Shown here: positions 22,301 to 34,779 of the stretch, one piece after another
Position numbering within the stretch: position 1 is the stretch's first letter
Layout: each line of letters opens with the position of its first letter
Assembly: GCA_011317545.1 (NCBI GenBank)
Contig: WUJK01000007.1
Location: 496,001 to 560,000, forward strand
DNA from: Coniella vitis
Lineage: Eukaryota; Ascomycota; Sordariomycetes; Diaporthales; Schizoparmaceae
DNA: 64,000 nt
Reading direction: 5' to 3'
Notes under the pieces: generated by a model
What the model was told of the DNA's origin: nothing
The model's input: only the letters and a program-made list of their open reading frames with translations
The model's database searches: none
Translations under genes and position numbers: made by a program

Positions 22301-25101
22301 GTTCTCCCGCCAGGTTGCAGATTGTCTCTTGTACATACATAGTACGTCGAGTGGGCCAATAGAACCTCCATCCTGAAGACGACGTCCTTTGGACTTCTAG
22401 CGAATGGCTTGAAAGGGTGGGCTCCAGCTGCTACGCGGCCTTCGTTCGTTGGCTCAAGGGCATGCCCCCTGTACTTTGTGCCCCGTCATCCACACAAATG
22501 TTACCCACCACTTCTCTGCCGTACGGGCAGAGTCCCGTGTGCACATCATTGCCCTGGCACGGATGGCTGGGTTGTGGGAGACACCAGGGCCGCAGTTTTC
22601 TGCGGACGACCGAGAGAAACCCTGACCCACGTAAGATTAAGTCTATTCAACACCTTGCCGCGCCTGAGTTCGACTTTGTCGACGCGGGGTTGACTTCTGT
22701 TACTACCTCCTGTAGAGAGATTGCAGAGCCAAAACGCTTTCTTTTTTCCTTACAAATCCTGTCGCAGCATTGGATTGTCTTTTTGGGGCTAAAGCCAGCC
22801 CAACTGTGAACGGGCTGCAATGGTCCAATCGATAAGGCTATGAAGCTCAAGTTGCTGTGCTTGTCAGTTTCCCCACTATCACGATGTTGGCGATGCAGGC
22901 CACGTTTGTGTGCTCATGGCCCATGCCATCATGGTCTGCGCCGCTTCATGCAGTCCGGGCAAGTCAGTCAGTCTTCAGGCAAAGATGTGTCTCGAAGGAA
23001 AGAGGTTGGAACTGACCGCTGTTTGTCGGTTACCCAAATCGATCATTACCTGCAGACAGACAACTCCACTGATGCGAGACAAGACATCTGGCTGTCGGCG
23101 TTGCCAGATGGAAAATGCAATAGGCATTTTCCAAATTTGATAGATTCGGATGGCTTTTTCGTATCTGCCCCGCGCAATTTAATCGTGCGCGTCTTCTTGG
23201 GGCTCCGAAAGAAGGCCAGGCACAGAAGCCGTCACCAGAAAGATCTACGCGCCAGAGCGAGAACAACTGTCAGGAGCCTGAGCGAAACGCTTCGTCTGAC
23301 AGGGAGAACCCTGCCCTCAGCTTCAGAGAGCGCTCCTATTACTGTAACCTTGAGATCATCCCGCGCCATGTTGGTAGCTCGCTACCTTGTATGCTTCGTG
23401 CAGCTAAAGCATGAATTTGATCCTCTTCAAACCATTGTCGTGTTGAAGGCTGCCGAGCGAGTTTTTCAGCCCTATTACCAATGCAACAATGATTGTCTCA
23501 TGGTGTATCGATGTAGTGCAGTATTGACTCGTTGGTGAAAGTACTGAGGAATGTCCTGGGTTTGGTATCGCTCTTCAGGTCATTGATGCATAGAGCGTCA
23601 TTTCCAACCGCTCGTCAGTCGATCCAGTAGCTTCCTCGCTGAGGGAGGAGGGGTGAAGGATGAGTAAAGCAGAGCTTCTGGCGCAGCATGTATGTGTCTG
23701 GGCCGCAATGAAGCCTGCCTTGGACCAATGCAGCGTCGTCGTCTGTATTGAATATGGCGGGTGAGCCTCTCGTAAATACCATCGGTCAAGCGACTTTTCT
23801 TTCGAAGCCGGTAGCGGCAAGCACAGCAACAGCCTGATGGTGTCGTGTTCGCTATCCGGTCTCATTGACGCGCTTTATGAGGGCTGTCGTCTCGGCTTGT
23901 GTGCGACCTGGAAAGGGCATGTCAGCGTCACCGTCAGCATTGGTGCGCAACGATGGCGATATTGCACGACTTGCCTTCCCATGTACACGTCGGCCATGGT
24001 GGATTGCATGCAATATTGTCAGGCAAGAATGCATACAGCGGCACACTCGTGGAGGGTGTGTTTGGGCAACAACTGCCAGTCCTGGTTCTGCTTTGGTTCT
24101 GGCTCGGAGCGACGTTGAGAAGAGGCTGGGCCAACCACAGAAATTGGGAGCTTGAGAGCTTGAGAGTTTGAGAGCTCATCGGACCCAGGTGTGGAAGTCG
24201 CGCATCGCAGCAGCAACGGTGGCTTTGGCTGGCACCTTCTTGATGTCAAAAACACGGCATCTGCCCACTTTTTCAGGCTCGCTGCTCAAGCTGTTTGCTT
24301 TTCTGGGTTTCCTTTTCTATCTTTCTTCTTTTGCGCTTTTTGGCATCTTTGGTGCCCTTTTTGTCTTTGCATTAGTGTGGTTCACGGAAAATTCAAGCAG
24401 CACGCCTATCTCGTTCGACATCCTCGCTATTTCTTGCATCGCGATGGCAGGACTGAAACTCAGGATAGACAGTTGCGGAGCATGTTTGGCGGACAAAGGT
24501 GGCAATCACGTCTCAGGCGGTGCTGCCGCTGGGCCGAGTGGAGGTTTGGCCTAAGTGGTTGGCACTTGCTTGCCTGTCGTCACTGCACTGAACGAACGCC
24601 CCATGCAAAACTCGCGACAGCAGCTGCTACGACAAACCATCATCACCCCCAACCGACAATACCAACAGCAACAGCACGAAAACAGTTAGAGTCTTGGTTG
24701 CTGCGTCATCCCGAATAATTTGGTCCGTTCGAGCTCTGTCCCAAAGACACGTATCGTCAGCTGTCTGGGAACACATTGTCGTGCCAAAGGAACAAAGCAA
24801 TCGGGCCTGAGCAGCCAAGAACAATAGTAACAGAAACAACGGCCAACGTGCGCAACCGCCCCTGTCAGTGGCCAAAGGGTGTTGGGAGTGAGCAAAAGGA
24901 CATACTTATTGCCGCTTTCTCAGTGGGATGAGATCTCATACTTCAAGGCCGGGCTCGCGAAACAGAGTCATCTTCCCTGGACGGGCTGTCGTCTCCTCGA
25001 TTCTCCAAACCAAAGCAAAAGCGAAGGACAAGAAACAGCAGCAGCAGCAGCAACAACAACAACAACAACAACACACCACACAATTCCCTGAGCCCATCGT
25101 C
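19367..25101. other. Divergent 5.7 kb intergenic region between the Zn2Cys6 factor and ram1
   Basis: No convincing gene. The first kilobase is likely promoter and leader of the Zn2Cys6 gene. It includes a plus-strand pyrimidine-rich block at about 20010-20110, a CAGTC cluster and a CCAAT near 20275. GTAC-rich palindromic sequence lies at 20818-20892, and TACATAGTA copies lie at 20729, 21867, 22072 and 22336. The longest open frame is 232 codons at 22840-23538 on the plus strand; it has no recognisable features. The last 200 nt, with a CAG/CAA tract, are the ram1 leader or an N-terminal extension. Confidence 0.5.
20192..20390. promoter_or_regulatory. Cluster of CAGTC boxes upstream of the Zn2Cys6 gene
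   Basis: CAGTC, mostly as CCAGTCC, occurs at about 20193, 20203, 20263, 20348, 20357, 20365, 20375 and 20384, all on the plus strand, with another near 20637. The set lies 0.8-1.0 kb before the transcription factor ATG. Binding-site function is inferred from clustering only. Confidence 0.45.
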
Positions 25102-27038
25102 ATGATTCCAGAGCTCTTTGCCGCACAGCCGCCTGTCAGAGACAGCCTGCAAACGACAACGTCAGAAGTTCAGAACGAGACAATTGAGGCTTGCCTGCCC
25201 TTTCTCGACGGCTCTAATCTTGCGAAGACCAATGATCATGGATTACCGCATCTTACGAGGGACAAGCACACGGCATTTCTGCACAAGCAGCTGGGCAAAT
25301 TGCCAGGCGCATTCATAGGCGCAGACGCCAGCAGGCCTTGGTTCCTCTACTGGTGTTTGAATGCGCTGCGCTTGCTGGGTGAGGATGTCTCGTCCTACCG
25401 CGAGGCCTTGATTTTAACGGCACAGTCTATGCAAAACGGATCTGGCGGCTTTGGAGGTGGCAACGGGCAGCTGTCCCATCTGGCCACCACCTACGCAGTC
25501 GTGCTCTCCCTGGCTCTTGTAGGCGGCAAAGACGTCTACGAGGTTGTCGACAGGCGAGCGCTGTGGAAATGGCTGTGCTCGCTGAAGCAGCCCGATGGAG
25601 GCTTCCAGATGGCCACCGGCGGAGAGGTTGATGTACGGTAAGCATGACGCGAGTAGACGTTTTCTTTTTCCTTTATCCCTAGTTTCCTGGTCTTGTCGCC
25701 ATTGGTCTTGTGCGGGTGCTAAACCTTGCCAAAGAGGCGCATATTGCGCAGCAGTCGTCGTATCCCTTTTGAACCTGCCCCTGGATCTTACACCCGATTC
25801 TCCGGCCTGGACTCCCGACCAACCCACACTGTTCACCAGGCTCGCCGATTATGTTCAAAAATGTAAGTACCTTCCAAGTCTCCTCCGGGTTCATCAGCTG
25901 GACTTGAACAAGTGTCACTAACAACGGCCTGCTTGTCCCCCCCTCCTCTTCCATCTAGGCCAAACCTTTGAGGGTGGTATATCGGCGCACCCGGACGCTG
26001 AAGCACATGGTGCATATGCGTTCTGCGCGCTAGGATGTCTCGCCATTATAGATTCTCCTGATCGTATCATTCCGAGGTAAGCAAGAAGAAAAATGAATAA
26101 GGGCCCAACACACTTGAGGGGCGGGGAAAGCAACCATGAAAGCTAGAAGGCAGCCAGGGAAGCGACCTTACATGCCCCCTCCCGCTCGTCGTGACCAGTC
26201 AAAGATTGACAAGAATCAACGCATGCTGACGAGACCTTGGTATTTTCTTTTTGCTTTGATGGTGCTTAGATATCTCGACGTTCCACGACTGATTTCCTGG
26301 CTGTCTTCGCGCCAGTATGCCCCCGAGGGCGGCTTTTCTGGCCGCACTAACAAGCTTGTGGATGGATGTTACAGCCACTGGGTCGGCGGTTGCTGGCCGC
26401 TAATCGAGGCCGCTCTCAGCGGCTCCGAGTTACCATCTGGGCATCTTGGTTACAAAGGGAAGCTGCCACTGCATGAACAAAGTCTGTACAACCGGGAGGG
26501 CCTAATTCGCTATATATTGTGCTGCTGTCAGGACCAAAGCAAACGCGGTGGTTTAAGGGATAAACCCGGTCGGTACGTATGCAGCAAAAACTGCTTTCTA
26601 TACCCCGTTTTTCCCCTCGGTCAAACTCCTTGGCTCAAAGGACCTGCTTATCTCGTCCCAAAGGGAGAAAGAACTACCGCTGACATTTCTGCCTCGCCTC
26701 GCAGTCCTTCGGATGCATACCACACCTGTTACGTTCTTTCGGGCCTGAGCTCCGCACAGCACAAGTGGACGCTGGCCCCCGAGGCAGGCTCATTACTCGC
26801 CGCGGGTGTCACTACAGGGGCTCAGGCCAGTGTGGACGAGGTCGACAGCGGTTGCGGCGCCGTTGCTCCTGGTGGTGCTGGTGCGACTCTTGCTTCGTGG
26901 TCTGTCGCACCGTATCTCGATGAAGTGCAGGTCTTTGATGAGCAAGATCGTATCGCGCCATTGCACCCGGTCTATGCGATGCCCTTGAGCTGCGTGACCG
27001 AGATGAGAGCCTACTTTGATGCGAAGCAGGGATTCTGA
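25102..27038 (+). CDS. Protein farnesyltransferase beta subunit
   Basis: Five exons: 25102-25637, 25735-25862, 25959-26076, 26270-26572 and 26705-27038, giving 472 aa. All junctions are GT-AG and restore family sequence (DVR-GAYCAA, QKC-QTFEGG, IPR-YLDVP, KPGR-PSDAYHTCY). Introns are 97, 96, 193 and 132 nt. With the alpha subunit, this protein attaches farnesyl to CaaX proteins such as Ras, Rho and a-factor-like pheromones in the cytosol. The zinc ligands of the family are visible: Asp and Cys in NKLVDGCYSHW, and His in DAYHTCYVLSGLS. Gly-rich alpha/alpha-barrel repeats include GSGGFGGGNGQ, QPDGGFQMATGGEVDVR and APEGGFSGRTNK. The start is set at MIPELF, where alignable sequence would begin. 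An in-frame codon 58 positions upstream (24928) would add a polyQ extension. Confidence 0.95.
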
Positions 27039-30000
27039 ATTTTGCTGTCTCTCTTCTCTGCCATATCGCCTCTGGTCAGGCTGAGACAAGCTGCCTACCA
27101 CGCTTACATTTGCGTACAGAGCCCAGAGTGTACTGCAAAGGAGAGCGCTTGCATGGCATGCCTGTTCAATGCGTACACAGGTGTTGCAGAAATGTTTGCA
27201 ATTGTCTGAGATTCTATGTTTGCGCCTGAATACTATGTATCGCTTATTGATAGTACGACATATTAGACTCGACTTCGGGTGTCACGTGGCAGGAAGCACA
27301 GCAACATCGGGTCCTTTCTGAACGAACGAAGGGCCCGGTCTGGTCGAAGGATGGGCCGAAACGGGGTTGTCTCAATTGGCCCTGGCCGTGAAGATAGCAA
27401 GCAGATTTGTGTCGAATGGGCGCGGCATGGATATTATGCAACAATGACGGGCATAGGTGATGTCTGAAGGGCTCAGGTGCTGTTATGGATTGTGCAATGC
27501 ACTCTGCTCAGGACTGTCACTTGGCAATGTCACAGAGAGATGCCAGCTCAGCACCATGTCCTTGTTCCCGAGAACGCTTCTTCAGACAAGATTGGCTGGA
27601 TGGTCTTCTCGCTTACTGCTGAAGGTCTAGATATGCAATCATCAATAAAGTTCGGCTTGCGCCCGACCAGTATGGGCGAATGCGAGGTACATGGGGCAAC
27701 TTGAATCTGCTATCCTCGCCGAATCAGCCTCGCTTCTTTCCTGTTCGCCGCCATAACTAATTGCATAGTACATTTGTTAGTCTGGTTCCCTGTTGCATCT
27801 CGATGGCATTTCTGATGTGATTGACAGTATTGTGTCATATTCATCCTTCAAGATCTACCCAAGGCACACATACCCGAAGAGGAGACAGAGACCAAAAGGG
27901 GAAAAACACTCGCAAATACACACAAAAAGCCCACTGCAGATTTGAAAACGCCACGCTCATGCGACTCTTGCGAACCAAAAAGTTAGTTGCATCATGATCA
28001 GTACTCCGATTATCCAGGCCCGCGATGTACTTGCTATTTGGAAGCACAACTAGCTGTGCGCCCCCCTCGGTTCTTTTTATTTCTTCTTGCTCCTTGAGTC
28101 GACGTGCAGGACTTGTGCTGTTTCCCTGCACAAGTTGTTGCAGGTGTGCGAGCGAAGTAAAATATCGTATGTGTTGTTGATCCACTCCAAATGAGCACTT
28201 TGCCCTTGGGCAACTTGCCGTCGAGAAGGCGAAGAACACAAAGTCTTGTCGGAAAGTACAGGGGGAGAAAGGCACATGGAACCCCAACGCCACTCTGTCC
28301 TGGACCTGTCACCAAAGTACACGGCTTGTACATTGCTCTTGTTCTGCTCCAAGACGGAGGACCACCGGTCGCACACACCTTGTGGTCGCCATAACGGGCC
28401 GCTTGTGTTGACGTGTTCGTGGGGAACGTGGCAGAGAGAAAATCTTTGTCTTTCGAAGCCCCCCGTGGCCTTTTCACACCATGGTACAACCATTTACTAT
28501 GTACACGTACATGGATACATGGATACGTTGCACAGTGAGTTATTACTTGATGAGTTCACAAGGGTATGCGGTCAGACATCCCATGATCTCTCCTCTTTCG
28601 GTGACTTCAATACCATGAAAAGAATTGGAGATTTTAGTGGGTGCGCATGGGTTCGTCTAGGTAGTGTGAGGGAAGGGCCGTCCGTTGCTACAGGAAGTCT
28701 AAAATCAGCGAGGGAAGGGGGAAGGGGGGACGGGGGGTTGAGATATGATTCGACAGCTGGAAGGGGGTGTAGAACGAACAGTTCTCATAGAGAGCTTCGA
28801 TAAGAGGCGCTAGAAGGATATGTTAGCTTTTTCTCGAGGCATCCAAACGCCTTCCGGCTGTTGCTTACGCATATGGGACGTGGCTTGACAACACGGGGAT
28901 ATTTTGACATGTTGTGCGTACTGTTATGTACGTTGGTGACTATTTCTGTGGCATCTGAGGAGGAGTAGATACCCAATCTCTTGTTTCAAGCTTACCTGGA
29001 TATTCTGTTACATTGCACCTGAACTTGAATGTCTTTTCTTGTTGTGCTCTATTATTCACTAACGCCCACGACACGAGAATCAGGATTTTGTTCCTCTCTC
29101 CAACTTTCGACTTCTATCTGTTTGACTCAGATGCATCTAAGACAGGACCCCCAGAACCTTTCGCGAGTGTGTGGGCAGGAGAGGGTGTCAGGGTACCATA
29201 GTATAGGGAAAACAAAAGGGGGGAAAGGCAGACCACCCATCATGTCGTGATGCAGTCTTTTTGTTCTTCATGTCTCAGACTGTTCTGATCGTTTGGAAGA
29301 GGGGCAAAAAGGGGGGGGGGGGGGGAAGCGTGCTCGTGGCAGACATGGTGGCCACACAATCCTACGCACATACTTTGTGTTGTACAAGAGGTCTACACGC
29401 CCACAGATGGTGATGCTTGCGCGGATTATACTTACACGAAAAGGCAACTCACATACCTGGCTAGGTGTGTGCCACATTATCAGCAAGCGATTGACAATGG
29501 TGATCACAGAAATGTTGCGGCCCCGGCCCTCCCTCCACTTGGCAGATATAGCCCAGTGGGTTCCAGAGAAATACAGTGAGGATACGCGGATGCAGAGGCT
29601 ATGCGAACGGTATATCCCACCGAGGAGATTCGTTGGGAGAGTAAATTGCGTACATCAGTACTGGGTTACGCAGATAGATGGGACAGATTCGCGTGGTGCA
29701 TGGTGCAGATCGAGCGAGTTACCAGGGAGCTGGTATAGCTGGCCCCTCACTGATGTGCGTATGTATATATGGGATGTCGTAGTTGGCAGCAGCAAGGCAC
29801 GACGGCTCTTGTTGGATTCCATTCGTAGGTGGAAGCTGGCGGCGGTGGTAATGGCGATATTGGTTGTAGGTGCATGTTCGCTGATGGAGGCTGCACTATG
29901 ACGTTAGGTTGGAGAGCAGAAACAGACGAGACCTTTGACGTGGACTCGGACCGCATTCTGCATGCAAAGGTGCAAATGTAACGACACTCAAGGGGGGAGG

Positions 30001-33000
30001 GCGAGAAGACTGCTCCGAGGAGCGAGGTGGCTCCTGCAGAGGGGCTGGCTGGGCCTGGATGCAGAAGGAGGAGAAGGGCTATGGCAACAGAGCCAAGCTC
30101 TTGCCCAGGCAGTCCAGCCACTTGTATACCACGTACTATACCAATGGGCTTCGCCTTGCTCATCCATATCCTCGTTGGCTTCGACACCATGCCATGCTCT
30201 TGTACTCGGTAGGTCTTGGCTCCGCCATTCTGTACGATGGCACAGACTGCAAGCGAGGGACAGGTCAGCTTATTAGCCACCAGGCACGAAACGAACACAC
30301 ATACACACAGAGAAACAGAGAGAGCGAGAAGGGGGGGGTCGGCCCTTGCCTCTGACGCCGTCGTGCCGCCCGTCCACGGTAGTGCATTGTCCCGGCGACG
30401 TGGGATTTGGCCTGGCCGCCTTGTTGGGTCGCGCAAAACGGGTAGCACTCAGTCACCAGCAAATGTGGCTGCGCGACTTGGTGGCGCGCGTCTCGGGAGA
30501 TGAGAGGGCGGGCAGGCAGGGCAGAGAATAACCGCGCCAAAAGTGCATGTTGCATCCATGATGGTCCGTTGTGGTGTTTTGCCCAGTGCTGTGCAGTCAT
30601 TCTGGACTTGTACCTGGGTACTTGCTTATGTACTATGTACCCAGATGCTTTTTGTGGGGCGGGGCGGAGCCGGCGTCTTTTCAATAGGCGCTCTCAGGGT
30701 TGTGGCGGGCGGTCCAGCCAGATACGTACACAGTACATAGCACAGGCTCAGAGGCTGGTAGTGCCCCGTTGTATATGTACCTATGGTGCACTTTTGAGCC
30801 CGCCAGAATGCCTCTGTACCACCCAGCGGTTCTCATGTACCTAGGTAGTCCTGTGTATGTGTGTAACCCTAAACTGCCTGGGCAGCTTTGAACCTCCCAC
30901 GTCGTCCGTCTCCTAGGATCGTGGCCTTTGCTTCCAGAACGCCAACCGAGCAGCGCACCGGCGGGCCAATTGACCCTCAGCAACCCACTCATTGGCAGTT
31001 CGACACGGCACATTCTGCCTTGACCCTCTTGCTGCTTACAAACAAGAGCCTTAGCCGCTGCTTGCATACCGACCATGTACCTCGACCCCCTCCTCCGTCC
31101 CACCGCACCATGGCGCTCCACATGTTCGGACGTCGATCTGGGTCCGATCTGCCCGTTGCGCCGTTGACCCTGATGCGCACCGGATAGCCTTCTGCAACGG
31201 TGGCATGGCCTCGACGTTGCCAGTGTGCATCTGTCGGCAACGACACGCAGGAGAGCACATAGACCACACACAGCACGACGACGCAACGCAAACCCGCAGC
31301 ACCCCTCGACCTCGTTCTCGGCCGCGGCCTCGGCCTCGTCCTCGTCCTCGTTCGTGCCCCGTGGCTGGTCTGGTCTGGTCTGGTCACCGAATGCTTTGGT
31401 GGCGGCCCAAAGGGTGCGGCGAGCCGGCCCACGAGTCAAAGTACCTAGGCTGTTGGACGGCACAATATGTCAGATTTTTTAATCTCCAAGGCGCATTGCC
31501 AACTCATCATTGCATGGGGGGGGTGAGGCCTGATTCTCCCATTCCATTCCAGCCGTACCGGCGATGTACCGGCCAGCCACTCGACGGTACACTCCATATC
31601 CGGTACAGGGCCACAAACAGCTGCCTCAGCCCTCGCTCGTCCACTCAGGCGCCGCCTCCATCGCGACTTGGGCTGCTTGACTGCGTTAGAGCGGCCCCCC
31701 ATCTGCACGCCCATACAAGGATATGCCAGTTGCACTCAATCTCTCTGCAGCGGCCATGTTCTGTCCTCGCCTCACCGACTCCAAGACGACTGGGAAGGGC
31801 GAGCAAGATCAATCCCCAAAAATACCTCCCATAACCCAGTCGCCGTGGGGCGTCGCGTGTCGGTGGGCTCCTCGCTAGTTTGACTCTGGTCCCCTTCCTC
31901 TCTTCTCTCTCGCGCGCGCGCGCTCTCTCTCTCTCTCTCTCTCTCTCCTCTCTCTGCTCGCTCTTCTCTCTGTCTGTCTGTTGCTCCCGCCCTGGACGGT
32001 GACATGGCTCCGCAGTGCTGTGTCACCTAAGCCGTGCAGCAAACCGTCATATCTGCCTCCTATAGTACACATCACGGTACAACATTTCTTGACTGGGAGC
32101 GCTAGCTACACCCGACGCCGCCACATGGCGCGAGTCTGAGCCGTTCCCTTGTTTTAGCGTGACCTCTCTTGTTTCTCACTACGCAGTACGAGTCTTGCAA
32201 GGCCTGGTATAGCCGGCAACATGGAGAAACGATCATCGTCACCATGACTGGGCTTGCACTGACGGCGCCCCGAGTCGACAAGACGACCCTTTGTACGTCG
32301 TACGCTCGCTGCTGCTGGCGGGCCTCTTGCCAGGTACCCTCTTGAGCAGCCGCGTCCCCAGTCTGCATATGCTGCTATCGTTCCTGGCGCCCAGCCAAAG
32401 TGCGCGCGCATAGGTGCATAAGATAATATTCGGTGCTTCGCTCCCGTGCTGCTGGGCAAGGCCACCCCGTCCTTTTTCGAGCCCTGGCCAATCGTATGTC
32501 GCCAATACGGCCAATGGTCCCACAGAAATTTCGGCTCCTGTGCTCTGGTACCTGGGGTCGATGCCTCATTGTCCATGGCGTCTCTCACAACATCATCTCA
32601 CTTCCAAATACATGCTTCACCTGTCAAAATGCCGGCTTCACAAGTCGTCAGTACCTGCTGGCCAAGTGCACAGGAGCCACAGACACCACAAGCGCTCTAG
32701 ACCAGGCTTCACATTGCACGATTCTTGTCACGGGACCATGTCTCTCCATCAGCATTGATATCACCAGATTACCAGCCATTAGCAACACTACGTACCAGCA
32801 CAGAGGTTGCGTTGCTACGCGGACCCCGGCAAATTCCGTGGACCGTTGCAACCCATACTCGGTCGAGTAGCACTTTGTGAAGCTGCAAAGGACGAAACTG
32901 GCGGCAGCCGTTGCGCGGAATCTCTACTATGTATTCTGCTCTATTTGGAGAGTCTGCGAATTACCAGAGTCTAGTGTATATGTATGGACCCAGGATTGTT

Positions 33001-34779
33001 TTTCGGCTGGGTCATTGAGAACCTCCAATATGCAGGCTCGACGTCTTGCCACTCTTCAGAATTTTCTTCCTTCTCTTTCTTCCTTCTCCTAGACCATCAA
33101 TTGGTTAAGAATCAAGGGGCCAGCGGACTTGTGTCCAGACAAGAAGGGTACACCAGCCGCCAGTGGATTGTTGCTCCATCCACTTGGTCTTGTGTTCGGC
33201 GGCCCATTCAAAGCGGGCATATCCCTTCTCGAGCCTCGCCGGGATAGGGCCTTTGGTGTCCAATCTTCCCACCAGCTTTCCTGCAGTTCAAAGTAGACTT
33301 GCATATTCGCGAGCTCAACGGTTCCATTCGCCACACCCCGATGACACTGCGTATCTCCCCCCCCCCTTCTGTTGGGGCCGGCACGCTACTCTTTCGGTAC
33401 ACACTTGTGCTTGATGCCTAGCATAGCGACCTGCTCCGTCGAGACATCCATTGCATACGCATCAGGCGAGCAAGGAGTTGCTGTGTTGAGCCGGGCCATA
33501 TATCTCTCATATATCTCTCTCAGATTGCCCAATTCAGCGACCCGGGCCCCAGAGGTCTGCCTAGGTCCCCGCCCTGGTCGGTCGGTTGGTCGGTCACTCG
33601 GTCGTGGTCCATGTTCTCGGTTGTTTGGAGGAGTTGGCGGTCACTGTGCTCGCCTGGTTTCCCTTGTCGGAGAGGATACGTACACTAATGACGTTTAGCA
33701 ATACTCGTTGGCATGAGAGGCGGGGGACTATGTTGCCAGCCTTTTGTTTATTTTTTGTATTTATCTTTTTGTGATATTGTTTTGTTTCCCCCTTCCCCCC
33801 CCCCCCTCTCCGAGGTGTTCTCAAACCAAATCGAGTGCGATCTTCTTGTACATGGTACACCGTACACGCTACCCTCTGCCCTTGTACCTTCGGTGTTTCT
33901 CTTGCTTCGATTTTCCTTCCAGTCTACATTCCATGGCCACCCATCTGTGCCTTGGTGGAGCTTCCTAGTCGCGGCGTCTTGTATCAACTGGCAGGGACGC
34001 ACGCCAGCACATCAAGATGGGGTCACACTCTGAGAGCCGCAAAAACTCGACCTGCATCTGTCGAAACCCTTCCCTTCCACCTCCTTGCCGTCAAACCCAT
34101 GCCATCCTGGCTGTCTGCTTTTCGCCGGTATTTCCTTTTTCTGACCGTGAACTGGGCCTGTGTCCAGGGAAAAGCCCCGCACTGCGAGCAGAATTTCTCA
34201 TTAAAGCACACATATCTCGCTGTCGCCGGCTCGTCCTCTCCTGCACTCCAAAGGCTTGGAACACCACGTAGCAGCATATCCGCCTCACTTTCAAACACCC
34301 TCTCTTTCTCGGTCCCTCTGTTGCCTTCACCCTGTCAGTCTGTGGTTGCCTAGCAGGAGCATCGAATCGCTTCTCCAAACCAACAGACTCGAAACCGCAC
34401 AAGTCACCTCCCGTCTGCATCCGGTATCCGCATTTGCGCCCTATCTACCACCTCGGTGTGCTTAGTTCTGCCAAATTGGACCTTAGATTGGGCTCGACTG
34501 CATCACTCCGACCCTGCAGTAGGACCCATCGCCTTTGCCCTGGGACTGCTTCTTCCAGACGTCAGAAGATCCTTCCCAACCTACCCACCTACCCCAGCTG
34601 TCATCGCCGGGGCACCGGGCGACGACACGTATTGTGCGTACCACTTGTGAGCCTGCCGGCCTGTGGACTCTGCTTTCACCAGCTAGCTCCCTCGTTCTGC
34701 GCCCAGGAATAACGGAAAACGAACAAAGATAACTTGACGTTTGTGTGTACATTCGCTGGTGTATATCACAAATCAAACC
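27039..34779. other. 7.7 kb region without recognisable coding genes
   Basis: This is the longest gene-empty stretch. Many open frames of 60-260 codons exist on both strands (for example 30681-31463 and 29747-30448, minus), but all look like chance frames: Arg/Cys/Pro-rich, with no motifs or coherent splice partners. It contains TACTATGTA at 27231, 28495, 30631 and 32924, TACCTAGGTA at 30838-30847, a G15 run at 29311-29325, C-runs at 33357 and 33795, and pyrimidine-rich blocks that resemble fungal promoters at 31880-31990, 33740-33930 and 34300-34700. The last probably belongs to the gene at 34780. Confidence 0.5.
31911..31947. repeat. Compound CG-CT microsatellite
   Basis: (CG)6 runs directly into (CT)12-13 within a longer pyrimidine-rich block. 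It lies in the gene-empty region. Confidence 0.9.

Noticed and set aside
22840..23538. 232-codon plus-strand open frame in the divergent gap before ram1
   Set aside because: Arg/Ser/Leu mix without motifs, codon use unlike neighbours, and no splice-linked extension; a chance frame is more likely.
30860..30872. Telomere-like TAACCCTAAA
   Set aside because: Only one and a half units, so not a telomeric or interstitial telomere array.
30681..31463. 260-codon minus-strand open frame in the gene desert
   Set aside because: Arg/Ala/Cys-rich with no recognisable fold, overlapping other equally long frames on both strands.
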